Positions 37,507 to 48,349 of a stretch of 64,000 bases of DNA are shown here, one piece after another (the first letter of the stretch is position 1; each line of letters opens with the position of its first letter). Below the pieces are notes generated by a model. That model had not been told where the DNA came from. It saw only the letters and a program-made list of their open reading frames with translations, and searched no databases. The position numbers were made by a program, and so were the translations under genes. The stretch spans positions 1 through 64,000 of the forward strand of contig MU385893.1 in the NCBI GenBank assembly GCA_022497145.1. The letters are read 5' to 3'. The stretch comes from Rostrohypoxylon terebratum (Eukaryota; Ascomycota; Sordariomycetes; Xylariales; Hypoxylaceae).

Positions 37507-38670
37507 TCCGACGGGTTGGATCTAATAATTTAGATCTGGCAAGACAACGCCGAACATGACTCGGATAAGACAGTGTTAGATTGCCTGAAGACAGCTGTAG
37601 TGTGTCAACAAGGATGAATGTACGACGCGACAGCTTTCTAGGCGTCGGAAAGACAACCTTGGAAATTGTTTGTCTGCAGTGCTGTCGCAATACGTGGATA
37701 CGTAGGAAAAATGGATCTTCGAGATGTTAAAGATCGACACGATCTTGGAAGGGTGAGGCAACGTAACGTTTGTATATATACATGTAACGACGATCGCGAC
37801 GTAAGAGACTTGTAAATGAGCGTAATATTAGAACGGATTCTTCAATCAAGTTGAGGGGGTTACGAAAGGTTTGAAAATATGCGTTATTCAAATGGTTATG
37901 TCATTATTATTGGTTACGGTATGAGTGAAAAAAAAAAGGTGAGCAAGTTTGATTTTACTTTTTGGAAGCTTTCAAAATCGAGTTCGGGGTTTGGGTTCGA
38001 GTTCGAGTCTTTTTCGATTCAATGTTCCTCTTTTGATTTTTGATGACACCAGTGCACCACTTTCATAAACGGGTAGAACCTTCCCAGGTTTCCAAGGTTC
38101 CATGTCTTTTCACCCCAGGCCTGCCGCGTCTGTCACAGCCCCACCAAGATTAATCCACCTAGCGATTTACACGAAATCAAGACTTGGCACGTGCTCTCGG
38201 AATATTAAACGGTCCAATGTCAAAAAGTCAGAACGGTTTCCATCCTGTCGGGTCACTCAACCCGTGTCAACCCAATCAACCCATATTACCCATATTACCC
38301 AATAAACTCTAATTAGAGAAATCAAACGATCGACCCAAACTCTATTATCAGCCTTATTGGAGACTGGAAGGGATTTGTTCTGGAGCATGGGCATGTGAAA
38401 TGCGTCTACGGGAAAACGGGGAAATAAGTGGTTAATGTTGTTATCAGCAGTATTGTCGACATCTGTGATGTACACTAATACGCACTATACCTAGAACGGC
38501 CTTCGTGTTACAGAGTGGTTCGAATCATTAAGCTGATACAAATTTATATATCGCGGCATCTATTAAATAATGGTATCTAGTAACTTTAAAACATAGCACC
38601 CTTGTAGATTTTCCTTTTCTTGCGCCTTTTCCGATATATGCATGGTCTACATCTCTTACGTGAACAATCA
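37507..38670. other. Intergenic region, no gene seen
   Basis: About 1.2 kb. It contains a poly-A run (about 37929-37938), a GTTCGAGTTCGAGT stretch near 37997, and a short AACCC/ATTACCC-type repeat at about 38257-38300. The repeat is too short and irregular to be telomeric. Confidence 0.5.
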
Positions 38671-39922
38671 TTATACCCATTCTTTGGGGTTCTTGAGGAC
38701 TTCCACTAGTCTTTGCTCCCGACTTCTCGGCTCGGGCTCATACATATACCGCCAAGATGCCGTCAACGGGAGACTCATTAGAATACTTTCAACCCTTGAA
38801 CCAGGGACGTTCAGACCGAATGCTGTGCCGCGATCATGTACCAAGTTGAACTCCACATACCTACCTCTTCGCACTTGTTGCCATTCCTTTTCCTTTGCGG
38901 TAAAAGGCATGTCCTTCCTCTTCTGCATAATAGGCAAGTAAGAAGGCAAGAAGCTCTTGAGACAATCTTGTATGAAGGCAAATGTGTTGTCGGCATCGGC
39001 CACAGTCTCGTCCAGATCGTCAAAGAAAATTCCACCTATACCCCTAGATTCACCCCGGTGCGTATTGTTGAAATACTCATCGCACCATTTCTTGAATCTG
39101 GGATAATAGTCTTTGTTGTGCTTATCGCAAGCTTCTTTCAATGTTTTGTGGAAATGTACGGCATCCTCGTCGAATAGGTAGCTCGGGGTCAGATCGCTGC
39201 CTCCGCCGAACCACCAAGCTTGCGGTGTGCCGTCCGGTAGCATAGTCTCGAAATAGCGGTAGTTTAGATGCACAGTGGGAGCCATTGGGTTCTGGGGATG
39301 CAGGACCATGCTCAACCCCAGCGCGTAGAAATCGAGCTCATCTGCTTCGGCGAGATTTTTGTGGTTGACCCTCATTTTGGCAATAGCAGGCTTCGGCAAG
39401 GTCCCATATACGACACTGATGTTCACTCCGGCCTTTTCGAACACGTTGCCCTCCTGCAAGACACAGGAGACGCCACCACCCCCCTTCTCTCTGGTCCACG
39501 TGTCCTCTCGAAAGCTCTTGCCATCCAATTTCTCGAGTTCGAAAACGATAGCTTTCTGTTGTTCGCGGATAAACTGCTCCATGCGCAAGCGCATCGGCGA
39601 ATTCTCGTCGACACCTTTTTCGCGCTTCGTTCGCTCGTCGAGCTCGGCGAGCGAGCGGGCGTCTAACTTAACCGGTTTCTGGCTCATCTGTAGCACGCGG
39701 ACTTAGTCAATTAGGCGGCCTAAAGCTACGGGAGGGGTCTAGGTCCAAAAATACCATTGCGAAAACAAACCCCGATAATGAGATGACAGCAATGGCAGCT
39801 CCGTTGGCCCAGCGTGAGCTATTGGATCTATTTGCGCCAGCGGTGAATGATCGTCGAGGAGGGGGTCTTGTTCTGAAGAATTGTGGCCGTAAAAAGGCGG
39901 ATTGACTGAACCGCTTCGACAT
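38671..39922 (-). CDS. HEM13: Coproporphyrinogen III oxidase with bipartite mitochondrial presequence
   Basis: Two exons, 39922-39755 and 39687-38671, phase 0, 394 aa. The 67-nt intron has a GTATTT donor, a TTGACTAAG branch and a CTACAG acceptor. Exon 1 (56 aa) is rich in Arg/Ser/Phe and acid-free, then has a hydrophobic segment G-A-A-I-A-V-I-S-L-S-G-F-V-F: a matrix-targeting peptide followed by a sorting helix. Exon 2 carries the enzyme, with H-L-N-Y-R-Y-F-E, W-W-F-G-G-G-S-D-L-T-P-S-Y and G-R-Y-V-E-F-N-L-V-H-D-R-G-T. The Asp-Arg of the last corresponds to the essential pair of the human enzyme. It catalyses the oxygen-dependent double decarboxylation of coproporphyrinogen III to protoporphyrinogen IX in heme synthesis. 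Exon 2 itself begins with ATG, so a shorter cytosolic form is possible. Confidence 0.93.
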
Positions 39923-40497
39923 TGTGCTACACGGAAATGAAGACCTTTTATACCCTTTACAGAGATATAACCAATTGAAAAATATAGCGAAATAGATGAT
40001 ATCGATCGTAAGTTTTGGTACAAGATCATAAGTCGTAAGATTTAATTGGAACCTCCCGACTTGATGCTTTTACATAGTACATCCATAGTTCCACATTATT
40101 GCGGCAGTAACCGGAGAGCTCGGTGTGCCCCACCTTAGCTACCGCACGTAGCTGCCGGTAAATGCCAGGTAGCTAAAACCAGCTGCTAGCAACTGCTAAA
40201 AGAAGCTTGGAAGCTCGGGAATAACCTTCATTTAGTGGCACCATCCTGTACTAAGAAAAACATCAAGTATACACATCGGCGGAAATTTCTCGATAGTAAT
40301 AATGGTAAAAGGAATCTCATATAAAGGAGCGTCTTCATCTAAATCTTAAAATCAAGGAAATCGAGAGACCGAATTTATATCCATCCAATCTGATATTAAT
40401 GTGTTCTGACCAGCCAAAACCCAAATACCACGCCAGGCTTTCAATCCCATATACACGATAATGGGATATGAGGAACTCCACACAAACTGACTCCAAT
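39923..40497. other. Intergenic region, no gene seen
   Basis: About 0.57 kb between HEM13 and the first C2H2 gene. No repeat or RNA gene recognised. Confidence 0.5.
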
Positions 40498-42587
40498 TCA
40501 TTGAGAGTTCAAAATAACGTCAGTAGGATCGCCGCCAGCTCCTTCAACACGTGCCAGCTGCTCGTATCTTAGGAGCTTCTCGGGAAACGAGCGGACGATG
40601 TCATAGAACATCTCCACTTTAACACAGTCCCTGTTAGAAGAACATAAGACATGCCATAGTTCAGCTCTCACGCCCTTTTCCAAAGCAGAGTCAGGCGTAA
40701 CTTTGAGAGCAGCATTGTGGACAAAGATGAAGGGCTCTAACCCGGGTTCAAAGTCTGCCACGATGTTAGAAGATCTCCTCCACTATGGCAAATACCTAGG
40801 GTAAATCATGGATGGGCCGCTTACAGGGAGATGGCATGTTCTGCGACACCGTGTCTGGGAATAAGATGCAGTAGATATCTTTCCATCTGCTCTCATTCGT
40901 GGCGTTTCTCGGCATTCTTGGCCGAATGGCTTCTTGCTGCTCTAATGTCATCCGCCCTTCCGCTTGATAGTCCGGCGCGAGAACACATATATCCAAAGCT
41001 CTCTGGTGTTCTTCGAGATCCGCCCTTTTCTTAAAGTCGCGGCGGCAGCGTGGGCATGCAGGCTGCGAACACCCATGCTTGCGATATAGATGTTCCCTAG
41101 TCGACGGGTGAGTAGATAGTCGGAAGTGGGAAGGGATAATTCGCTATAAAACTAACTTGAGCCTATTTATTCCGTCAAAGCCAGGCCCAGCACACGCCCG
41201 CTGTCCTCCAAACTTAGCGGGGTCGTGTCTATAGTATGGGCACGCGAGTCGCTTCTTGGGGTTGACAGAGCTGGTGCTCGCTGCGGGCAGTTGAGAACTG
41301 TTTACGCTTGGCTGAGTTTCATTGGTCTCGTTCTCCAGCCTAGAAGGATAGGCAAATGTTAATGTCTGTAGAGATCTCGTATACGGATCGTGGGAACTTG
41401 CCTTCGCATATTCTGGAGTAGATTATTCTCAGAAATTGCTGATGTATTCCAATCATACTCCGCCTCCCATGCAACTAGATCTACGCCCGTAATCTATCAC
41501 GCAGGTATGATTAGTATCGGGATCTACCTAAAAGGTATTTGTGTTAGTATTGTGAATCCCTAGGCCGTCGGCATCTTCATGTTAAAAGCAACTAATTCTG
41601 TAATAAAAATTGTCTTATACTAAGGCTTCTTCGCCAAGCCACTGCCCGATATTGATAACTTCTTTAAAAGCCTAGATTTCTGTGCATCAAATATTTTCCA
41701 AGTTTCATGGCAGGCTTCTGATATGCTTGGCGGATGGCGCTTCAGGCATTCAAATCTGTTTTGGCTGATATAAATGATATATGCGCGCAATTGTATTGAT
41801 TGAAGGCTTGAAGTTGCTTGAAATAATCAAAATGCCGTTGCAATATTCTTCCTAACTCTGTTTCGTGAGATTTTATGCTTCGTTAATGGCCAAAAGCATC
41901 CAGTAAATGGCTATGTCCACATAATTATGATTTGCCCTTCTTTTCGCAGCGATCGGGAATTGGGAATCTTCTAGACGTGTGTAATAATCAAGGCTTTCGT
42001 CTTTAATCTTGAATGCATTTATTGCTAGTATGAGCAAGGTACTGCTGAATATATCTGCTGCCATCGCCATTATTTTCGGTATGATCTCTTAACGCCTTTG
42101 CTATGTCTTATGGGCAGCCTGCTTTAACAAAATTTCGCGCTCGTTCGATAGCCTCTCATCGATCTCGTAATAAATACTATCCGTTCTCAATGTATATAAT
42201 AAATAATGCGGTTTGCCTTATTAATTCCAGCAGCAGTAATTGACATCTTAAAATATTATTGGATTCTTGTTGGCAAATGCGTAAACGTAGTACGTCGTGG
42301 TATTCTCTTTCAAGCTCGTCAATGAAGTAAATTCCAAGATTGATGCCTTCGTAAATATCATGCCCAGCGCGTCTATTTCGGCTTGAAATATAATGTCTGC
42401 CTTGGCCAAAGCTGTGTAGCCTCTCTGTCGCGGGATCTGTTGTTAAATCTCCGAGATTTCAGGGACTCACTTGAGAAGTGTTCTCGTTCCAGGGGAGGTC
42501 ATGGAATGGGCTTGTCGCCGTATCTGCCTCGTCCATAAGTTGAGACATAAACTCCGTTGGCTGTGATCCATGATTGGGAGACAACAT
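40498..42587 (-). CDS. C2H2-type zinc-finger protein (paralogue A), intron 1 carrying an insertion
   Basis: Five exons: 42587-42471, 41493-41402, 41339-41157, 41096-40825 and 40754-40498. Every phase agrees, giving 306 aa. The zinc region reads L-A-C-P-Y-Y-R-H-D-P, then C-A-G-P-G-F, then R-L-K-E-H-L-Y-R-K-H, then C-P-R-C-R-R-D-F and L-E-E-H-Q-R. This is a fungal-specific C2H2-like module found in many Pezizomycotina proteins of unknown role, probably nucleic-acid binding. The C-terminal part (W-K-D-I-Y-C-I-L-F-P-D-T, then Y-F-E-P-G-L-E-P-F) is shared with paralogue B. Intron 2 is of GC-AG type (AAG/GCAAGT donor at 41401). Intron 1 is 977 nt against 60-70 for the others, and contains a probable insertion. 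The start ATG has a CACC context. No regulatory target can be named. Confidence 0.8.
41526..42430. mobile_element. Probable 905-bp insertion in intron 1 of the C2H2 gene, flanked by 8-bp direct repeats
   Basis: CGGGATCT at 41518-41525 and again at 42431-42438 flank an AT-rich 905-bp segment. Removing the segment and one copy leaves a 64-nt intron with its donor (GTGAGT), branch site (ACTAATC) and acceptor (GATAG) intact, equal in size to the gene's other introns. The ends show no inverted repeats (ACCTAAAAGG versus, inverted, CGACAGAGAG). The interior has short frames, one of about 65 codons at 41873-42070 on the minus strand, none recognisable. An 8-bp duplication is typical of hAT elements but the missing TIRs leave the class open. 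Confidence 0.55.
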
Positions 42588-43687
42588 GGTGCGGAGGTTG
42601 AAAGCCGCCAAGGCAATCGGTGCGATCGGGGGTGTATTAGCAAACGAGGAACAGACCCGAGTTATAAGGGTTAGCCGATTGTCCTAGCTTTTCCACTACG
42701 GAAACATAACCTGAGTCTTGAGATAAGTCATGACGGAGCGCAAAAGCTAGGAGAGGAGAAGAGAATGACGAGGTTCGAAAGGTTGAGTGTAAGAGTTAAG
42801 ACGAATGAAGCATGCTATCGCGGAATGGTGTTGTATTTATGTGCCGTGGGCAGTAGCATTATTGCGAAATGCGCAGTTGCGCAACGCGCATTTATGCCCG
42901 ATTGAGAACTGGAATGTAACCCTTACCCCACCCAAAATGAGGCAGTACAGCTTCACATGACAAGTGAACTCTAGGATAAGATGAACGCTCGACTTTTTTT
43001 TATGAATATATATAGGTATATATATATATGAAAAAAGGTGGGGAAAGATAAAAGGTGAGGTGTGTGACGAACCTATACTTAGGCTTAGTAAGTATAGCTT
43101 CATAAGGGGGTCTTGATTTTAAGGTAACAGTAATCGTAGAGGTCAAGTGTAATCAATCAAGTATGTTCGTCAGAGAGGCTTGGAGTCCTCTCCCTACTCG
43201 TAGTGAATAGACTTAGATTGATAACTAGAGGACTAAAGTGAGTGACTAGATACATGGAAAATGCTGTGATTATATAGATATCCTTCCTCCCTGTCTTGTT
43301 TTGAAGGTAGCTGTAGTAGCCAGCTATCCGAGGTTTACCCATTTTGGTGTTGCGTTTTAAGTGGGTATACCTCCTTGTTGTCGGATCGTAACATTCCAAG
43401 GTTAAACCCACGCATTGAAGGAAAATATACCTATTAGTAGTACTTCGTAGGTATCCCAAAAAGGGACAATCATCTTCTTTATAATACAAACTAGATATTC
43501 TCAGAGAAAGAGGATCTTTCCCTGAGATTTCAATTAATTCAAATCTGGCATTAAGCTTAAGTCGTTCTGTACCTATTAAAACATTCCCATACAATCCCCA
43601 AGGAAATTAAGAGCCATTCACCATGAAGCGTTCACCTCCAGTCTCTTCCGCTAGGTAATTAACAGAAATGAGATACCATCCAGACCC
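42588..43687. other. Intergenic region between the C2H2 paralogues, no gene seen
   Basis: About 1.1 kb, AT-rich, with a (TA)n run at about 43006-43030. A frame at 43157-43594 (minus, 145 codons) has only a TTG at its start and no ATG until its distal half, so I do not call it a gene; a remnant is possible. Confidence 0.45.
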
Positions 43688-44595
43688 TTAAAGCGCCAAT
43701 GATTCCGATACATTTCCCCGTACAATACCTAGATCATAAGTTCCTTGACTAGGGCATTCCGGCTGCTCCTGAATCAATAACTTCTGGTGAAACTTGCATG
43801 CGATCTCGTAACTCTTTTGCACCTTGTTATATTCATCTTCGGAAGAGCTAATGACCTTCCATAATTCGTATTTGACGCTTCCCTCCAAGGCAGGGTCAGA
43901 GGTATCTCTGATGGTAGCTTCCAGCGCAGCCTGGGAGGAGATCTCGGATCCAAAAAGCGAGAGAAAAGACTCTAGTCCCGTCTCAACATCTATGACCACG
44001 TTTAGATATGTACTTATGTCGTTGTGGTGTGGGTGTGGGGTATTATGTTGAGCGAAGATGAGATACTTACAAGGCGATGGTACATTCGCGGGGTCTGTGT
44101 CTGGGAACAGGATGCAATATATATCGTTCCATTTACTTTCGTCAGTGGAGTGTGCGGGCATCCTCTTCTTCGACAAAAGCGCTGTTTGCTGGGCGGCTGT
44201 CATCTTCCCGTCAACCTTCTGATCTAACGTCACTTCACAAGCTCGCGGGGCCCTTTGGTGCTCTCGAAGGCCGGCTGCATTTGGGAAGTCAACAAGGCAG
44301 CGACTACAGCGATGTTGTGGGCATCCATGTCTGCGTTTTAAGTGCTCTCTGGGCGGTAATTTAGCTTGTGTTTAATGATGGATCATACCTATACATAGAG
44401 AAAAACTCACTTCAGTCTATGTATTTCTCTGAAACCAGGTCCAGCACATGATCGCGTCAGCTTGAATCGTATAGGATCATGTTTGTAGTACGGACATGCA
44501 AGTCGCTCTTTGGCATCCGGGTTGTCGGGAGGGGAATGTCGACTCTGGCTATCCTCATTTTCTCTGCGCCTAGGCAACTGAAGTGTTAAACTCAT
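43688..44595 (-). CDS. C2H2-type zinc-finger protein (paralogue B), start uncertain
   Basis: Three exons, 44595-44411, 44348-44071 and 43989-43688, phases consistent, 254 aa from the ATG at 44595. It carries the same module as paralogue A: L-A-C-P-Y-Y-K-H-D-P, S-C-A-G-P-G-F, R-L-K-E-H-L-K-R-R-H, C-S-R-C-L-V-D-F, L-R-E-H-Q-R, then W-N-D-I-Y-C-I-L-F-P-D-T and Y-V-E-T-G-L-E-S-F. Exon junctions match A at the same places: after R-L-(K) and after P-S-P-(Y). The two are therefore tandem duplicates, diverged in sequence. Paralogue A has two further 5' exons; candidates for B lie 1.3-1.7 kb upstream (45910-46280), so the real start may be there with a long intron between. The function is unknown; nucleic-acid binding is inferred from the zinc ligands. 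Confidence 0.7.
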
Positions 44596-45909
44596 AATGA
44601 AAGTGAGTTAGCCAGACACAAGGCGGGGCAAGTTGTGAGGTTCTACCTTTGTGTGGTCGATAGATATGTCGCCCCCCCGTAGTCGCAATTTGCTCTGTTT
44701 TCAATAGACTCTGTTCGAGTAAGCTGTGATTCAAAATTAGTTGGTATTACAGGCGAAAATAAAAATCAATTGCAAGATCCACTCTTGGTATGCTGGCATC
44801 GATACCTGGATTAACAAGAATCAAGCAGGTAGTTTCGGAAGAGATAGTCCCATGACAACACCCGTCCCACGCCATTGTAGTGGGCAGCAACCTCATAGTT
44901 AGCCCCATGAGTGTTGCTTGTCGCAACCTTGAGACCTCAGGGATACTTCTACCTCGGTGTGCTTGGCGGGTAGGTACGCGGCGATGGTTACCAGGAATGA
45001 AGCACCTGAACTTGTTGTGACCGGGACTAAAGTATGCATTAGAATTTTAGCGTTATCCTTAAAATATCAAACTCACCTATGCTCTTAGTTTGATCGAATG
45101 ACTTATGTGGTCGGGTAGTATTGCCACTTGCCCTCGTCAGGACATTTGTCGGAGTTTCCGTCAGATAGAATGGAAGAAGTGCTGGTAACTTGGCCTTGAA
45201 AACGAGTAGAACGGAGTCAAGAAGGTCTGGAGTCCTTCTCAAAATGAGTTCATTGTCTTTTCGCATGTTAAGACTGTGTCGTGGCGGCAATTGATAGATG
45301 CTTGCTCCGAATATTGACATGTAGACAATATGACACTTGGATTATAGGGCGACACAGAGTAACTCATCGATGCGCCCCTAAAGTATCTGGAATTAACTAG
45401 TTCCATAGGCCAAGCAATCATAGTTATATAGCAATATCGCATACGACGTCAAGCTTCCACTCAGTATCCATGGCGGACAACCCTGGTCAACTGGAATTCT
45501 AGAAGTCCCAGAGCCCAAATAGACAGGTAATATGTCACAAGACACAGTAACAGTACTGCCAATACCATTGTGGGTAGAATCCGGGACAATTGTTGATATA
45601 TGGCGCTTTGGTGAAAAAAAAAAGGAAAGCCAGGTATGGGTTCGTCATTGGTAACCCGGTAAAGAAGTAATGGGCTTCCTGATGTGAAAGATGGCTGGCA
45701 GTATGGGACAGCTATTCCACTGGCCACTTGGGGTTTCCGGTAAGTAGGCGGCGTTGAAGGCGGGTCCGGCGCAATAGATGCAGCATCTGCTATCTGCTCT
45801 TAGACCGTGATATTTCGAGCATTCCCCAGGAAATGGTAGAGTATAACGAAACAAGCCCAAAGGAGGCCTCTTTTAGTTTTTATGATGCTAAGAACGTCTT
45901 CTAGCATAC
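44596..45909. other. Long intron or intergenic region of paralogue B, no gene seen
   Basis: About 1.3 kb with short frames only (minus strand at 45039-45320 and 45461-45727) that lack recognised features. If the 5' exons at 45910-46280 belong to paralogue B, this is a large intron. A word AAGGTA occurs at both candidate edges, but six bases is too little to claim a target duplication. Confidence 0.35.
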
Positions 45910-46280
45910 CTTACTTGTAGATAGGACCACAATTGGTTGTCCCGAGAATCGATCAAACTTGCACAGCATTTTCGAGGTACCTGAGCAGAAATGCCAATTG
46001 CCCCTCTCCAGGATAATTGATGACTCACAGAAGTGGCAGTGTCGTAATATGAATCCCATGAGATACTTTGAGGCTGGGTCTCTGAAGTACTCATACCGTT
46101 ATCGTCATGAAGTTGTGATGGCTGCTCGCCAGCATTTGGGTTGTCCAATGGATAATCCAGGGAGAATAGATCGCGTTCGGAACTGACATGTTCATAAGGT
46201 CCCGCCTCTGAACTATCAGTTGATGGATACCATTCATTGGCCACGAAGTAAGGCTCATAATCTGAAAAATTGTACGCCAT
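45910..46280 (-). CDS. Candidate 5' exons of paralogue B, or a separate truncated copy
   Basis: The frame from the ATG at 46280 encodes an acidic, Tyr/Asp/Ser-rich N-terminus (M-A-Y-N-F-S-D-Y-E-P-Y-F). A GTGAGT donor after 46029 in phase 0 matches the donor sequence and phase ending exon 1 of paralogue A. A second exon would run 45980-45915 (or to 45910), ending D-N-Q-L-W-S-Y-L-Q, which resembles E-N-N-L-L-Q-N-M at the same place in A. No zinc-finger exon follows closely, so either it is spliced over about 1.3 kb to 44.6 kb or the copy is broken. Transcript data would settle this. Confidence 0.35.
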
Positions 46281-48230
46281 CGTGGGCAATGATCTGTCAG
46301 TTTGTCCTTAGTAGTATTCCTGGAGTAATGAAAATTCCGAAGGAAAATCAGCGACCACAATTCCGGGAAATATGATAACCTCCGGTAAAAAAAAAAAAAA
46401 TTACTGGATCCTCGGGGACTTCAAAACCAGACATAAAAAAAGAAAACCAAGTGGAAGCTTTAGAAATCGCTCCGGGGTATAAAACATGGGTCCGTGGCGG
46501 GCAATATTTGTCGATAAGAATATGGGATATCTCCAGCTAGACATAGAAAACCCCCTGGTTCGATCAGGATAAATAGATACAACGTAAACATAAGGAATCG
46601 CCAAGCGGAGGCTCCGAGAAATTTTCCACTGGAAGGCTTCCAGGTCATATAAAGTGTATCCTCTGCGAAAGAGATTGCATTCTGGATCCTTGGATAGGTA
46701 AGACCTTAGGTACGTAAAAACTGTCAGTTTTGAGTAAAGTGCACTGTTGTTGAGTCTCATAGAATCTTCTGGTGATGAAAACAGGATGGCCAACGTTAGG
46801 ATAGGTAGGTAGGTAGTAACCGAACTTATTGTCAATAACGGCCTTCGCGCGAAGGGCTTGCTAGACAGAGAAGAAAGTTGTTTGGGTATAGGGGAAGACT
46901 CTGTATTTTATGTGCAGATCTTGAATCTTATCTAATGAACCATGCGAACCACGCTCGTGAGGCAACCCGCGTTGACGTATAATAAAAGAGAACAGCACAT
47001 GTCAGATAGAAGGCAGATGGCCGCGGAACACGCAGTTGCGTTTATTCACCTTCCTGCTGCAAAATATCTAAAAGAGGGTTGTTTACCGAGCCTCCAACAC
47101 TGGAATCGCTCGCTGTGATTGGGCGGGGTAACCACCCAGGTAATATAAAAGTGCCTGCAGAGACGCCACTAGATCCTGATAGATGTCACCTGGGTATCTC
47201 GATCGGAAGGTTTTGGTGAAAGTGAAGCATTGGGCATCAGTACCTACATAATAAGCCCTAGAGTCGAGAATCGCGCTGATCAAGGCTTACGAGTCATAGA
47301 GTCGGTTATTAGGCATGTATTGAGTAACCTGGTAGGTAGGATTCCAAGGCCAAGATGGGTTGGATTGTGGCTTGGAGTCTGGCTTGATCTGCGGTGGGTG
47401 AAAACCAGAACCAGGGGGTTGGGGGGTTGCTTAAAAGAGTCAGATGTACATACCTATATGTACACAATATCGATAAATAATTCAAACCCATGAATCTTGT
47501 TATGAAAAAAGACAAACAGAGGTGGGAGTTATTGAGGGTAGTCCGAGGCGGCGTATACGTCCGTGAATCTTCCTCGTCTAAATAGTAGGTGAGTACAAGG
47601 CTTGGCTCAAAAGACTCCAAAAATGATGTCGAGTTACTGGGTGATTTGGCCACCACAGTTCTAGTCCGCTCGTTGGTGATACCGAGTGCCCGGCAGAGGA
47701 GATGATAGAGCCGAGTTAATTAAACGAGTTCATAGACCTAGTCAGGTATTTGTCAAACTTCGCGCGCCATCAAGGGCGAATTGAGTACTAGGTAGGTAGG
47801 CAGCATTAAAACGCCACGTTTCGATCAACACAGTCTCAAAGAGAAGTCCTGTAAAGCCTCATGACATCCCACGCATGTGATACTAAAGGCCAGCCTTCCT
47901 GCAGATTATATCTTCCCGTTATCCGAGAGAAAACGACAGAAAAGCGCTATTGTACCAATGCTGGCCTAGCCCTGCACCCTCATATATCTCAATATAGAAC
48001 ACCTGGAATAGATGCCAGCAGAACCCGTTTTTTCTGCAATATGTGTCCATTCCCGGCCAATAACAGAGGCAACTCAATAATATATTGCCACTCGGATTCG
48101 ATTGTTTCCTCGGCCAGATTCTATTTCGACTACTGCCCTCGGCAGTTGGTTGGACACTGGGCAAAATGCACTTTACCCGGTGGCTCTGCCGCGACATCCT
48201 CAAAGGGATATGCCGTCCGAAATGCTCGTC
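46281..48230. other. Gene-poor region upstream of the DUF1996 gene
   Basis: About 2 kb. A poly-A run at 46388-46401 and TAGGTAGGTAGG runs at about 46803-46816 and 47790-47802. An ATG-started frame at 47861-48259 overlaps the TATA box of the next gene, so I read it as non-coding. No other gene supported. Confidence 0.45.
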
Positions 48231-48233
48231 AGA

Positions 48234-48240
48234 TATATAA
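48234..48240 (+). promoter_or_regulatory. TATA box of the DUF1996 gene
   Basis: TATATAA about 110 bases upstream of the ATG at 48350, followed by a CT-rich leader and ATCAACATG start context. Confidence 0.5.
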
Positions 48241-48349
48241 GATTTTGTTCTTCCCCTAGCATGTCGTGCTGCCTGTCCTGATCTGCAGTTCAGCTCAAAA
48301 CTTGTCCTGTCTTGTGTAGATCAACTTTAGCTGCTTCTCTCCTATCAAC

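Noticed and set aside
38257..38300. AACCC/ATTACCC repeats resembling telomere units
   Set aside because: Only a few irregular units, not (TTAGGG)n, and inside ordinary intergenic DNA.
38510..38540. GGTTCGAATC word resembling a tRNA B box
   Set aside because: No cloverleaf arms or A box at the right distance.
43157..43594. 145-codon minus frame between the C2H2 paralogues
   Set aside because: Begins with TTG, has no ATG in its first half and no splice support; may be a remnant but not callable.
46401..46835. 144-codon minus frame
   Set aside because: TTG start, AT-rich composition, no recognised features.
47861..48259. 132-codon plus frame before the DUF1996 gene
   Set aside because: Overlaps the TATA box and leader of that gene and has no family features.
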